From assembly GCA_023229665.1 (NCBI GenBank), contig JALNYW010000002.1, positions 1 through 64,000 on the forward strand: 64,000 nt of DNA. Direction: 5' to 3'. A model generated the notes under the pieces. The model had not been told where the DNA came from, ran no database searches, and saw only the letters and a program-made list of their open reading frames with translations. The position numbers were made by a program, and so were the translations under genes. This stretch comes from Patescibacteria group bacterium. GTDB lineage: Bacteria > Patescibacteriota > Patescibacteriia > 2-12-FULL-60-25. Positions 52,637 to 60,282 of this stretch are shown piece by piece (positions within the stretch are counted from its first letter, which is position 1; every line of letters begins with the position of its first letter).

Positions 52637-52670
52637 TAAAAACCCGATCTCGTCGGAGATCGGGTTTTAT
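52637..52670 (-). terminator. Terminator facing the 188-residue gene
   Basis: Stem AAAACCCGATCTC / GAGATCGGGTTTT; convergent with the previous terminator, on the minus strand it ends the cassette transcript. Confidence 0.75.
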
Positions 52671-52672
52671 AT

Positions 52673-52707
52673 GGTGGACCAAGCTGCTGGCTATTCGAAC
52701 TCCGGGC
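52673..52707 (-). pseudogene. tRNA 3'-end-like fragment
   Basis: On the minus strand the segment ends in TTGGTCCACCA and contains GTTCGAATAGCC, like a T-loop plus acceptor end of a tRNA, but no full cloverleaf can be built and the T-stem is not paired. The plus-strand word ATGGTGGACC is shared with the 3' end of intact tRNA-Ala at 53722-53731. It is likely a relic or an attachment-site copy. Confidence 0.4.
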
Positions 52708-52711
52708 CCAG

Positions 52712-53278
52712 CTAGCTTTCGTAGATCCGGGTGAGCTCCATTCGCTTGGGCGAGAAGAACATCTTCGAGTAACCGTGCTTCGGCATGGACCGCAGCTTCT
52801 CATTGATTAGTCGATCGAGCCCTTCGATCTCTTCCTCGGTAACCATGTCCGGCACGATAACTTCGAGCTGCGCGCCGTGCTCAGAGGTGATGCAGATCTG
52901 TCCCGGAGACGATCTCTTGGCCATGAACTTCTGAAGCCCTCCTTTGAAAAGACGATATAGATCGTCTCCAGCGGCATTCGTAAAGCCTGACATTACGCTC
53001 GTCCCAACGACCAAGACCAGACTATAGGCCCAAACCAGCGGTTCCCTGATCAGGTCCACAAGATCAATCGAGATACCGCCCTTTCCTCCCCTGTATGAAA
53101 CGTAGGAAACAACCGTGACATCCTCGTCGTCTCGGAGGACGTCTTCACCCTCGACTGGTGTGTCGGGCATGAAGCTCTCGACAATAAGGGTCGCGTGAAC
53201 CGACGTCCCTGACGCCGGCTCCTCAACATCGTAGTTGTAGAGAGCCTCGATGGAATCGAGCCTTACAATTTTGGCCAT
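52712..53278 (-). CDS. 188-residue protein of unknown function
   Basis: Starts MAKIVRLDSIEALYNYDVEE. An N-terminal beta-rich region (ATLIVESFMPDTPVEGEDVL, VTVVSYVSYRGGKGGISIDL) is followed by a hydrophobic segment (REPLVWAYSLVLVVGTSVMSG, one possible TM) and a C-terminal alpha/beta part (SSPGQICITSEHGAQLEVIVPD, MVTEEEIEGLDRLI). No SD sequence. Second gene of a two-gene unit, 14 nt after the 88-residue gene. It might be an effector paired with that gene, but no toxin family is recognised. Confidence 0.65.
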   Translation of the reverse strand: MAKIVRLDSIEALYNYDVEEPASGTSVHATLIVESFMPDTPVEGEDVLRDDEDVTVVSYVSYRGGKGGISIDLVDLIREPLVWAYSLVLVVGTSVMSGFTNAAGDDLYRLFKGGLQKFMAKRSSPGQICITSEHGAQLEVIVPDMVTEEEIEGLDRLINEKLRSMPKHGYSKMFFSPKRMELTRIYES

Positions 53279-53292
53279 ACACTAGAATGTAA

Positions 53293-53559
53293 TCACCCAA
53301 AGAACTCGCTGTCCACCGGCCCGAGCTTCGGTTCCTTTAAGCCGTTCGTCAGGAGCCGATGGAGCTTTTCGCGTTGAAGCCTTTCGGCTTTCAGCGTCAC
53401 CAGGTAGCCAACCCCATCCAACAGGTTCATGGCTTCGAACTCCGCTTCCTCATCTTCGAGAGTCCGTCCCTGGGTTTCTAAGATGATCTTCTTGTACTCC
53501 TCGAGCATGTGCCGAGGCATGTGCGGTGATCGATTGTCGAAAATGTCGTCTGACACCAT
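53293..53559 (-). CDS. 88-residue helical protein with YKKI...GxxLxxEEA motif
   Basis: Core MLEEYKKIILETQGRTLEDEEAEFEAMNLLDGVGYLVTL resembles a short helical motif (YKKIY.EEFG..ISDEEA...A..LL..) that I recall as common in small CPR proteins. The listed ATG at 53559 is next to a tRNA T-arm-like word, so a later Met (MPRHMLEEY) may be the true start. It precedes the 188-residue gene and the two are probably co-transcribed. Function unknown. Confidence 0.6.
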   Translation of the reverse strand: MVSDDIFDNRSPHMPRHMLEEYKKIILETQGRTLEDEEAEFEAMNLLDGVGYLVTLKAERLQREKLHRLLTNGLKEPKLGPVDSEFFG

Positions 53560-53650
53560 ATCGGGATCGAACCGCCGACATTAGATATTTAGCTGTGTTG
53601 TGCGTAGCGTGTGAAGCGGTTCGAACTCATGAGGTATGGTGTCGATTTTC
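53560..53650 (-). pseudogene. Further tRNA T-arm-like fragments
   Basis: On the minus strand two words look like T-arms: GGCGGTTCGATCCCGA (within 53563-53578) and GAGTTCGAACCGC (within 53617-53631). Neither belongs to a complete tRNA. They lie between the cassette and intact tRNA-Ala, suggesting decayed tRNA copies. Confidence 0.3.
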
Positions 53651-53690
53651 TCGAACCAGCGCTACACCCGATCGTTGCTCAACAAAACGC

Positions 53691-53720
53691 AAAATCCGAC
53701 CCTCTCGGATCGGACTTTTA
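53691..53720 (-). terminator. Possible tRNA-Ala terminator
   Basis: Minus strand: AAAGTCCGA pairs with TCGGATTTT around a short loop, with more T-rich sequence after it. Confidence 0.5.
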
Positions 53721-53722
53721 CA

Positions 53723-53799
53723 TGGTGGACCGTGTCGGATTCGAACCGACGACCCCCGCCTTGCAAAGGCGGTGCTCTAGCCAACTGAGCTAACGGCCC
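53723..53799 (-). tRNA. tRNA-Ala (TGC)
   Basis: Minus-strand cloverleaf: acceptor GGGCCGT with ACGGTCC (one G-U), D-arm GCTCAGTTGGCTAGAGC, anticodon arm CCGCC-TTTGCAA-GGCGG with anticodon TGC, T-arm GTCGG-TTCGAAT-CCGAC, discriminator A and encoded CCA. Confidence 0.96.
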
Positions 53800-53837
53800 A
53801 TTTAAAGGTGAGGGAAATCTAACAGAACCCGCCACCC

Positions 53838-53866
53838 TTTACAAATAGGCTATTTTCGGATAAGGA
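53838..53866 (+). promoter_or_regulatory. Possible promoter of the coupled unknown pair
   Basis: -35 TTTACA (53838-53843), 17-bp spacer, weak -10 TAAGGA (53861-53866), followed by AAGGAG and the ATG at 53904. Confidence 0.4.
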
Positions 53867-53903
53867 TTCGGCACCACAGTTTGTGGAGAAGGAGCGAGTT
53901 TTG

Positions 53904-54539
53904 ATGGAGCATACGAGTCATCTGCAGAGTCCCGGGTTCAGCTTCAAGCGCCGTGCCGGTGCGCGGCTTCCGCCGCGTCACGAGCGCGAGGGCTTTGTGC
54001 CGGATCCGCCCGCGGCTTCGAAGAAGACGCCGCTTTTGCCCGGCCGCCCCGATGCGGTCGAGCACATGGCGGCCGTCCAGCGCATGCTCGATACGGAGCG
54101 TGCGTCCGAGGAGGCGCGGTCCCGTGTCTCGGTCCCCAACGAGTCGCCCGGCGAGCGCCTGTGGCGCATGCTCGGCCGCGACTTCATGATCCAGTGGTCG
54201 CCCCTCGAGGGAGACGGGTTCGCCACGTTCTCGACGTGTCTCATCCAGACCTTCGGGAACGCGTTCTACCCGGCGGGCATCACGCTCAAGCTCAAGCGTG
54301 GCGAGAGTAGCCTGTCGCTCCGGCCGAGGGCCTCGATCCAGAGCCCGAACTGGGTGTACACGCCCAAGGCCGCGCCGGACATGCGTTCCGTCCTCTTCAT
54401 CCAGACCGAGCTGCATCCCGAGCTCATCGCGCTGTGCGAGAGCGGGCCCGTGGAAGATCTCCAGGTCACGATGCGCTTCGCGCGCACGTCTCAGGACTTC
54501 CTGGTCTCGAAGGCCGGCCGCACCCCTCGGCTGTTCTGA
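53904..54539 (+). CDS. 211-residue protein of unknown function, coupled pair member 1
   Basis: ATG 53904, 9 nt after AAGGAG. The N-terminal 90 residues are basic, Pro-rich and probably disordered (SFKRRAGARLPPRHEREGFV). A beta-rich domain follows (RDFMIQWSPLEGDGFATFST, AGITLKLKRGESSLSLRPRA, TELHPELIALCES, VEDLQVTMRFARTS). No signal peptide or TM helix. Its TGA overlaps the ATG of the next gene, so translation is coupled. No family recognised. GAG/CTC-rich codons. Confidence 0.65.
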   Translation: MEHTSHLQSPGFSFKRRAGARLPPRHEREGFVPDPPAASKKTPLLPGRPDAVEHMAAVQRMLDTERASEEARSRVSVPNESPGERLWRMLGRDFMIQWSPLEGDGFATFSTCLIQTFGNAFYPAGITLKLKRGESSLSLRPRASIQSPNWVYTPKAAPDMRSVLFIQTELHPELIALCESGPVEDLQVTMRFARTSQDFLVSKAGRTPRLF

Positions 54540-55018
54540 TGCGCCGTCGGAACGTCCGTTCGACGCGTCGGTCCAATCCGCTGCGCAAGCGCCTCGACTA
54601 TCCGATGGTCGAGCCTCGCGGACTCGCGGATCAGGTCGAAGGCGGCTGCACGGTGCAGCTCATCATGGGCGCGAGCCCGTCCGCTTCGAGGCTCGAGATC
54701 GCCGTGCGCTTCAAGGGCTCGATCTACGATCACAACGAGGAGCGGGACGAGCCGCTCTGGGAGAGCCTGCGCGTGCAGTTGTGGATCGGGTTCGACGGAG
54801 CGCAGATCAGCTTCCCGATCGTTCGCGTGCGCGCCATGGAGAGCACGCTCACCCTCTCGTGCCGCTATCCGGGCGAGGGGACGCTCGACCGGATCCGCAA
54901 GGTCCGCGTCCTGCGCCTGGCCCCGTCTGCTGACCCGCGCGCCGGCGTCCTGCTGGAAGTGCGCGACGTCCTCAAGACGGTGCGCAACAAGCTGCCGCCC
55001 AAGTCCCGTAAGGGATGA
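54539..55018 (+). CDS. 159-residue protein of unknown function, coupled pair member 2
   Basis: ATG at 54539 overlaps the preceding TGA. A short basic start (MRRRNVRSTRRSNPLRKRLD) is followed by a beta-rich domain (TVQLIMGASPSASRLEIAVRF, VQLWIGFDGAQISFPIVRVR, STLTLSCRYPGEGTLD, RVLRLAPSADP). Its layout, basic tail plus beta domain of similar size with parallel motifs, suggests a distant paralogue of the upstream protein. Function unknown. Confidence 0.62.
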   Translation: MRRRNVRSTRRSNPLRKRLDYPMVEPRGLADQVEGGCTVQLIMGASPSASRLEIAVRFKGSIYDHNEERDEPLWESLRVQLWIGFDGAQISFPIVRVRAMESTLTLSCRYPGEGTLDRIRKVRVLRLAPSADPRAGVLLEVRDVLKTVRNKLPPKSRKG

Positions 55019-55028
55019 AGGCGGTTTT

Positions 55029-56009
55029 TTATTTTGCCGGCGTAAGCGCCGCCTTGCCTGAAAGCACCGCAATCAAATTCTCCGCTGCGAAGCGGGACAT
55101 GGCCTGGCGCGCTTCGATGGTCGCGCTCGCGGTATGGGGCGTGAGCACCACGTTCGGGAAAGATTTAAGTTCGAGTTTGTCGGTAAGGTCGCAATCAATT
55201 TCCGGCTCGCATTCGAATACGTCGAGAGCTGCGCCCGCGATGCGCTTGGTTTTGAGCGCGCGCAACAAGGCTTTTTCATCCACGACGGGTCCGCGCGCCG
55301 TATTGATCAAAAACGCGGTTTTTTTCATCAGGCTGAATTCGGCGGTGGAAATCAAATGGCGCGTGGAAGGAAGGAGGGGAACGTGCAAGCTCACGAAATC
55401 CGAAACCTGGAGCAGCTTTTCCATGGGAAGAAACTTCGCGCCATAGGCGCGTTCAAAATCGCCATTGCGCTTGATATCGCTGTAGACGCACTTCATCTTA
55501 AAGCCTTTGACGGCACGATCCGCCACGGCTGCGCCAATGCGCCCGCCGCCGATCAGCCCCAAGGTTTTTCCATAGACATCCGTCCCCAATAATAAATTCG
55601 GGCCCCAACCTTTATATTTTTTGGCGCGCGCATAGCCGTCGCTTTCCACGACGCGATGGGCGAGCGCCATCAGCAAAGCAAAGGTATGCTCCGCCACGGT
55701 CTCCGAAACTTCCGGCGCCGGGGTATTGGTCACGATGACATTCCGTTTTTTGGCTGCGGGCAAATCCACGTTATCAAAACCCACGGCGTAATTTGCGACG
55801 ATTTTGAGTTGCGGTCCGGCGGCATCGAGGAGCTCCGCATCTACCTTGTCGTTCAAGAGCGACAAGATTCCGTCCATACCTTTGGCGCGCTTGAGCAATT
55901 CCTTGCGGGGCATGACCTCGTCTTTTTCGTAGAGGTCGATCTGATAGTTCTTTTTGCGGAGCAATTCAATGCCTTCGTCCGGGATGGGACGCGTGATGAG
56001 GACCTTCAT
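55029..56009 (-). CDS. D-2-hydroxyacid dehydrogenase (glyoxylate reductase type)
   Basis: 326 residues. NAD-binding motif GLIGGGRIGAAVADRAVKG; catalytic Arg in NTARGPVVDE, Glu in ECEPEI, His in TPHTASAT; substrate loop NYAVGFDNVD. It reduces 2-oxoacids such as glyoxylate or pyruvate with NAD(P)H, or the reverse. Third gene of a minus-strand operon after a PfkB kinase and a BASS transporter. Confidence 0.92.
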   Translation of the reverse strand: MKVLITRPIPDEGIELLRKKNYQIDLYEKDEVMPRKELLKRAKGMDGILSLLNDKVDAELLDAAGPQLKIVANYAVGFDNVDLPAAKKRNVIVTNTPAPEVSETVAEHTFALLMALAHRVVESDGYARAKKYKGWGPNLLLGTDVYGKTLGLIGGGRIGAAVADRAVKGFKMKCVYSDIKRNGDFERAYGAKFLPMEKLLQVSDFVSLHVPLLPSTRHLISTAEFSLMKKTAFLINTARGPVVDEKALLRALKTKRIAGAALDVFECEPEIDCDLTDKLELKSFPNVVLTPHTASATIEARQAMSRFAAENLIAVLSGKAALTPAK

Positions 56010-56030
56010 ATGCGCCCCATCATAGCATCC

Positions 56031-56981
56031 TCACTTCTGGATGTGGGGAGTCTTATGTAAGACGCGCGCCGCGGCGATTTTGACCATGGGCAGGAGCGCA
56101 TTTACCACCATGAGCAGCATGATTTGTTTGGGCGTCGCGTTTTGATCCTTGAAAAATTTATCCGCTACGTACAGGGCGAGCGTATTGTTCATGTAGAGCA
56201 TGCAGAGGGCGACGGTCATGCGTTCCGGGGGCGTCCTCCAGGGGGTGATGCGGTACGCCGCCCAAATGAGGATGGCGAGCCAGGGCAAGGTGAAGGCCAA
56301 GACGGCCCCATCACGCCAGCTGATGCTGATCGGATTTCCGGTGACGCTCGCGGCCGTGATGCCGGTGACGAGCAAGCCGAAGGCGACGACGGAAATGTTG
56401 CGCCAAAGGCTGTCGTGTTTGGCGATGCGCTTTGGGATGCGCGACTTCAGCACCATGGCGAGCACGAACGGAATGACGATGGTGAGGAAGAGCGACCAAA
56501 ACATCGAAAACATCGGGATCGGCACGGCCGTACCCAGGGCAACCTTGGTCACGAGGGGGATGGTGATCGGCGCGAGCAAAGAGGTGACGGCCGTGATCAC
56601 CAGCGCGAGCGAGGTTTTGCCGCCGAAGAATTCCGCCACAAGGGCGATGGTCATGCCCGTGGGCATGGCGCCCATGATGAGGAGCGCAACGGCCCAATCC
56701 GGCGCAAAGGGGAGGACGGGGAGGTAGAGCGCGAATGGCATGAGCACCAGCATGAACAGCGCGGAGTTGGTGAGGAGCCGCCAGTCGCGCCCATAGCTCA
56801 CAATTTCATCCAATGACAAGCGCAGGCTCGAGAAAAAGAACACCAGGATGAGGAGCTGGGTGGTGTAATTATTGAGGGGAGAAAATACGTGCGGAAAAAC
56901 GACGCCCAAAATAATGCCGAGCAGCACGGCCATGATTTGGTTGTCTTGGACGAGATTTTTGAGATGCCCGGCGAGCTGCAT
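56031..56981 (-). CDS. Bile acid:sodium symporter (BASS) family transporter
   Basis: 316 residues from MQLAGHLKNLVQDNQIMAVL; the longer frame overlaps the kinase gene. Nine to ten TM helices. Typical stretches: LLIMGAMPTGMTIALVAEFFGGKTSLALVITAVTSLLAPITIP, which hold the crossover regions that bind Na and substrate, and ALCMLYMNNTLALYVADKFF. BASS proteins move organic acids. It starts 1 nt after the stop of the PfkB gene, so translation is coupled; a link with the 2-hydroxyacid dehydrogenase suggests transport of a small organic acid. Confidence 0.85.
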   Translation of the reverse strand: MQLAGHLKNLVQDNQIMAVLLGIILGVVFPHVFSPLNNYTTQLLILVFFFSSLRLSLDEIVSYGRDWRLLTNSALFMLVLMPFALYLPVLPFAPDWAVALLIMGAMPTGMTIALVAEFFGGKTSLALVITAVTSLLAPITIPLVTKVALGTAVPIPMFSMFWSLFLTIVIPFVLAMVLKSRIPKRIAKHDSLWRNISVVAFGLLVTGITAASVTGNPISISWRDGAVLAFTLPWLAILIWAAYRITPWRTPPERMTVALCMLYMNNTLALYVADKFFKDQNATPKQIMLLMVVNALLPMVKIAAARVLHKTPHIQK

Positions 56982-56982
56982 A

Positions 56983-57957
56983 TCAACGAATGCGTACCTG
57001 GGCGCGTTCTTTTTGGGTGGGGTGGCGCTGGAGAATGCCCGCATGCGCGCCCATATGGGTGATGACGCCCGTGGCATTCAGCAGGGCGTCGGCCATCGCG
57101 GCGCGCGGATCTTCCTTGCGCATCCAGCTCGCCACGAACCCGCTCCCGAACGCGTCGCCCGCTCCCGTCGTATTGATGCGTTTCACCTTGAGTGCCGATA
57201 CGTGCAGCGTTTTTCCCTGGCTTCGGACCGTGGCTCCATGGCCGCCCTCGGTCAGGAGAAAGGCGCCGCGCGGCAAATCACCCACCTCTTTCAAACCGCC
57301 GAGCGCGTCTGCCTCTTCTTTATTCAGGCTCAGGACGTCGGTCTGTAAAAGAAAACGCTTGAGTTGCTTCATGCCTTTCTCCAATTCTTTATTCCCGGGA
57401 TTCCAGGCGATGCGCGTCTTGGTGCGCGCGGCGTGCTCAAAGATGTCCGCGAGGATCTTCATGTCGCCGCCTACCGAAGTGAGATAGATCCACTTGGCGA
57501 TGCGCGTATTCGCGAGCTTCTTGGTCCAGTGATGCCAGGGGAATGCGCGCCGATCCAATGCCTGGGACGCGCCGCGATGCGTGAAAATGGCGCGATGGCC
57601 GGAGCCGGATAATAAAATAACCGAATAGGCGGTTTGGAGCTTGGGATCGGTTTGGACGAAGCGCGTATCGATTTTTTCCGCTTTGAGATCCGCCAAGAGG
57701 CTCGCGCCGGTCAGGTCTTTTCCGATCCGCGTGAGGCAGGCGGTTTTAAGTCCCCAGCGGGCGAAGGTGGTGGCTGCGTTCGTCGCGCCGCCGCCCGTCG
57801 AAAAAGTGAGTTCATCCGCCGACATCTTCGAGCCCATCAAGAAGCAGGCGGCAATCCCATCCGGAGCGTCATCGTCATGGTGTTCTTCCAGGGCCGTTGA
57901 GCGAATGAACACGTCTTGGGTGGCGGAACCGATGGTAAGGATGTCAAAACGGGGCAT
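56983..57957 (-). CDS. PfkB family carbohydrate kinase
   Basis: 324 residues. The N-terminal FDILTIGSATQDVFI, FSTGGGATNAATTFARWGL and the C-terminal signature INTTGAGDAFGSGFVASWM with catalytic Asp are clear; DVLSLNKEEADAL is the internal PfkB motif. It phosphorylates a sugar, nucleoside or related compound; the substrate is not evident. First gene of the operon. The predicted transcript starts at or next to the ATG, so it may be leaderless. Confidence 0.92.
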   Translation of the reverse strand: MPRFDILTIGSATQDVFIRSTALEEHHDDDAPDGIAACFLMGSKMSADELTFSTGGGATNAATTFARWGLKTACLTRIGKDLTGASLLADLKAEKIDTRFVQTDPKLQTAYSVILLSGSGHRAIFTHRGASQALDRRAFPWHHWTKKLANTRIAKWIYLTSVGGDMKILADIFEHAARTKTRIAWNPGNKELEKGMKQLKRFLLQTDVLSLNKEEADALGGLKEVGDLPRGAFLLTEGGHGATVRSQGKTLHVSALKVKRINTTGAGDAFGSGFVASWMRKEDPRAAMADALLNATGVITHMGAHAGILQRHPTQKERAQVRIR

Positions 57958-57963
57958 GACGGG

Positions 57964-57972
57964 ATTTTAGCA
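57964..57972 (-). promoter_or_regulatory. Extended -10 promoter of the PfkB operon
   Basis: Minus-strand TGC-TAAAAT (extended -10; hexamer 57969-57964) only 7 bp before the ATG at 57957, with no convincing -35. This places transcription start at the start codon. Confidence 0.5.
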
Positions 57973-57988
57973 TAAGATTGCGTTATTA

Positions 57989-58017
57989 TTGACATTTTAG
58001 ATATTTTATGGTTAGGT
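57989..58017 (+). promoter_or_regulatory. Promoter of the first Myxococcota-like gene
   Basis: -35 TTGACA (57989-57994), 17-bp AT-rich spacer, weak -10 TTAGGT (58012-58017). The leader of about 65 nt holds CCTTGGGAGTCCCAA (possible hairpin) and TAGGAGG. Confidence 0.5.
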
Positions 58018-58087
58018 TTGCCGTTCCTTGGGAGTCCCAATCTGGCCTCGGACCATCAACTTTCTGAGCCCGTAGGAGGGATTCGCA

Positions 58088-59122
58088 ATGAACAACGTAC
58101 GTTTCACCATGGCCGGCGCGCTCGCGTACGGCTTTCTCTCGTTCTCCCAGCCCGTCGTCGCTCAGGATCGGGGAGTCTCGATCCCCGACGTCTTCACCCC
58201 GAACCCGGCGGATGCCTTCGTGGCCACCGAGGTCACGACGGCCCTCCGTACGGCGGCCAGCATGGCGCCCGACTGGCGGCCGTCCACCGCGGACCTGCCG
58301 CTCGCCGAGCTCATGCGCGCCTGCGGAGGTTCGCTCGAGGTCGACCCCGACGTCGCGTGCATGTCACGCATGGTCGTGACGCGCGATCCGTCGATGGCCG
58401 GAGGCTTCGTCCTCTTCGCCTTCATGGACCGCGTGGGCGAGGACAACGGCTTCCGTCTCATCCTCGTCCTCTACGACATGCGATCGAGCTCGATCTCCCG
58501 CCAGATCGAGGCGACGGTCGAGCGCATCATGGCGCCGGCCGCGAGGAACCGCCTCGCCGCCGGATGGATCCGCGATCTCATGGCTCCGCCTGCGGCCGTG
58601 GTCGTCGATCCGCCGCCGGGGAGAGAGCCGGATCCACCGCCCGCAAGGGAGGTGGAACCCGATCCCGAACCGGAGCCCGTGACCGTTCCGGTCCCGGAGC
58701 CCCGTCGCGTGACGGACACCACGGCCACCGACACCATCGGGTGGATCCTGGTGGGTACGGCGGCTGCCTCCGCGATCACGGCGGCCATCACGGGCGGGCT
58801 GCTTCTCAGCCTGAACGAGGATGTCCGCTACAACGACTACCGCGGTACATGGGACGCGACACGCTTCCCGGACATCTGTGATGCCGCGGCGATGGATTCG
58901 TCGGCCGACGGGCGCTATGCGCTCGACGTCTGCGAACAGGGCCAAACGTTGGAGATCGTCACCCACGTGATGTGGGCCGCCTCCGGCGTGCTCGCGGTCG
59001 CGGGCATGGTCTTCATCATCTGGCATCCCGGTGCGCCGACGCACGAGGTCGCGCCCACCGCGCGCCTCACCCCGATCCTGGGTCCTACCCAGGCCGGCCT
59101 CGACCTCACGGTCGAATTCTGA
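58088..59122 (+). CDS. Secreted/membrane protein of Myxococcota type, paralogue 1
   Basis: 344 residues behind TAGGAGG. Signal peptide FTMAGALAYGFLSFSQPVVAQ. The N-terminal domain (about 40-185) includes LPLAELMRACGG and VDPDVACMSRMV; then a Pro/Glu linker (DPPPGREPDPPPAREVEPDP), a TM helix GWILVGTAAASAITAAITGGLLL, a Cys-containing loop, a second TM helix (VMWAASGVLAVAGMVFIIWH) and the ending ARLTPILGPTQAGLDLTVEF. This layout, with two helices around a Cys loop and a final AGL.L..F strand, is one I associate with Myxococcota proteins of unknown function. Clearly paralogous to the next gene. Confidence 0.75.
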   Translation: MNNVRFTMAGALAYGFLSFSQPVVAQDRGVSIPDVFTPNPADAFVATEVTTALRTAASMAPDWRPSTADLPLAELMRACGGSLEVDPDVACMSRMVVTRDPSMAGGFVLFAFMDRVGEDNGFRLILVLYDMRSSSISRQIEATVERIMAPAARNRLAAGWIRDLMAPPAAVVVDPPPGREPDPPPAREVEPDPEPEPVTVPVPEPRRVTDTTATDTIGWILVGTAAASAITAAITGGLLLSLNEDVRYNDYRGTWDATRFPDICDAAAMDSSADGRYALDVCEQGQTLEIVTHVMWAASGVLAVAGMVFIIWHPGAPTHEVAPTARLTPILGPTQAGLDLTVEF

Positions 59123-59150
59123 CCTCCGCCATGCGGGGGTCTTTTTTATT
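59121..59150 (+). terminator. Terminator of paralogue 1
   Basis: Stem GACCTCCGC / GCGGGGGTC with loop CAT, then TTTTTTATTT. Confidence 0.85.
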
Positions 59151-59170
59151 TCACGAAAGGCCCGCAACCA

Positions 59171-59199
59171 TTGACTTTTCTTAGAAAATATGGTGGATT
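59171..59199 (+). promoter_or_regulatory. Promoter of paralogue 2
   Basis: -35 TTGACT (59171-59176), 17-bp spacer, weak -10 TGGATT (59194-59199). The arrangement (ATGGTxxGxT around the -10) is like that of paralogue 1. Confidence 0.45.
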
Positions 59200-59240
59200 C
59201 TGGGTGCCATCTCGCACCAAGCGGGATGCAGGAGGTTTCC

Positions 59241-60239
59241 ATGGGCTACTTCGTTCGTTCCATGCTCATCATCTTCGGCGTCATGGGTTTCATGCTCATC
59301 GCGCAGCCGTCGGTCGCCTTCGCCACGCGCGTCACGCTCATCCGGGTCTCTTCGGTCGACATGCAGGACGAGGTCCTGGCCTTCGAGCTCACCAACGATC
59401 TGCACGCTTCGGCGAGCCGGGTGGCCGGCTGGGGCGTCTCGATCTCGTCGATGACGCTTCCGCAGATCCTGGCATCCAACAATTGCGGCGATGGAACGGT
59501 GCCAGACACCGCCTGTCTCGTGCATCTCACGAATACGCCAGGCTCCGGCGCCTACGGTCCCATCATCATCTATGGGACGCTGCAGCGTCGGGGAGAGGGC
59601 GACGACATGCGCATCGAGCTCGATCTCGTGCTCTTCGATACCGTGTCGGGCGCCGAGCCGCGGCACGTGGTCGCCAATCTGACTGAAGCGGAGTTGAACG
59701 ACGTCGAAGGCCGGCGTCGCCTCATTCAGGGCTGGCTCGTACAGCTCATGACGGGGATCGCGCCTTCGGCGGATACGCCTATCGCCGACGGATCGGGGGA
59801 TTCGCCCCCGCCTCCCACGCGAACGGGGGATTCCCGCGAAGCGCTGGAGATCGCCGGCTGGTCCCTGGTCGGCACGGCCGGAGCCTCGGCCATCGTCGCC
59901 ATCATCGCCGGCAGCTTGCTCGTCGGCCTCAACAACGATGCGCAGTACGTCGAGTACCGCTCGTCGTGGGATGCGGGCCGCGTGTCGAGCGTCTGCGCCG
60001 AGGCGGCCAACGATCCGTCCGAGGCGGGACGTCACGCGCTCGGCGTCTGCAACGACGCCCAGGCGTACGAGGTCCTGGTCCCGCTCCTCTGGACCGTGGC
60101 CGGACTCGCGGGAGCCGCGGGAACGGTCCTGGCCTGGCATCCGTGGATCGGGGCCAGCCCGGCGGAGCGCCCTACGGCCCGCCTCATCCCCACCCTGAGC
60201 CCAACGCGTGCAGGTCTCGCCCTCACGCTGGAGTTCTAG
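59241..60239 (+). CDS. Secreted/membrane protein of Myxococcota type, paralogue 2
   Basis: 332 residues from ATG 59241 with AGGAGG 5 nt upstream. Signal peptide LIIFGVMGFMLIAQPSVAFA. N-terminal domain with SSMTLPQILASNNCGDG and VPDTACLVHLT, parallel to paralogue 1; linker with Pro and Gly; TM helix GWSLVGTAGASAIVAIIAGSLLVGL; Cys loop (VCAEAANDP, HALGVCNDAQ); second TM helix; ending ARLIPTLSPTRAGLALTLEF. The tandem duplicate is strongly diverged in the N-terminal half and close in the C-terminal half, suggesting different ligands with the same anchor. Confidence 0.75.
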   Translation: MGYFVRSMLIIFGVMGFMLIAQPSVAFATRVTLIRVSSVDMQDEVLAFELTNDLHASASRVAGWGVSISSMTLPQILASNNCGDGTVPDTACLVHLTNTPGSGAYGPIIIYGTLQRRGEGDDMRIELDLVLFDTVSGAEPRHVVANLTEAELNDVEGRRRLIQGWLVQLMTGIAPSADTPIADGSGDSPPPPTRTGDSREALEIAGWSLVGTAGASAIVAIIAGSLLVGLNNDAQYVEYRSSWDAGRVSSVCAEAANDPSEAGRHALGVCNDAQAYEVLVPLLWTVAGLAGAAGTVLAWHPWIGASPAERPTARLIPTLSPTRAGLALTLEF

Positions 60240-60268
60240 CCCCGACTCATGTCGGGGCATTTTTTATT
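60239..60268 (+). terminator. Terminator of paralogue 2
   Basis: Stem GCCCCGAC / GTCGGGGC with loop TCAT, then ATTTTTTATTT. Confidence 0.85.
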
Positions 60269-60282
60269 TACGTTATTCAATA

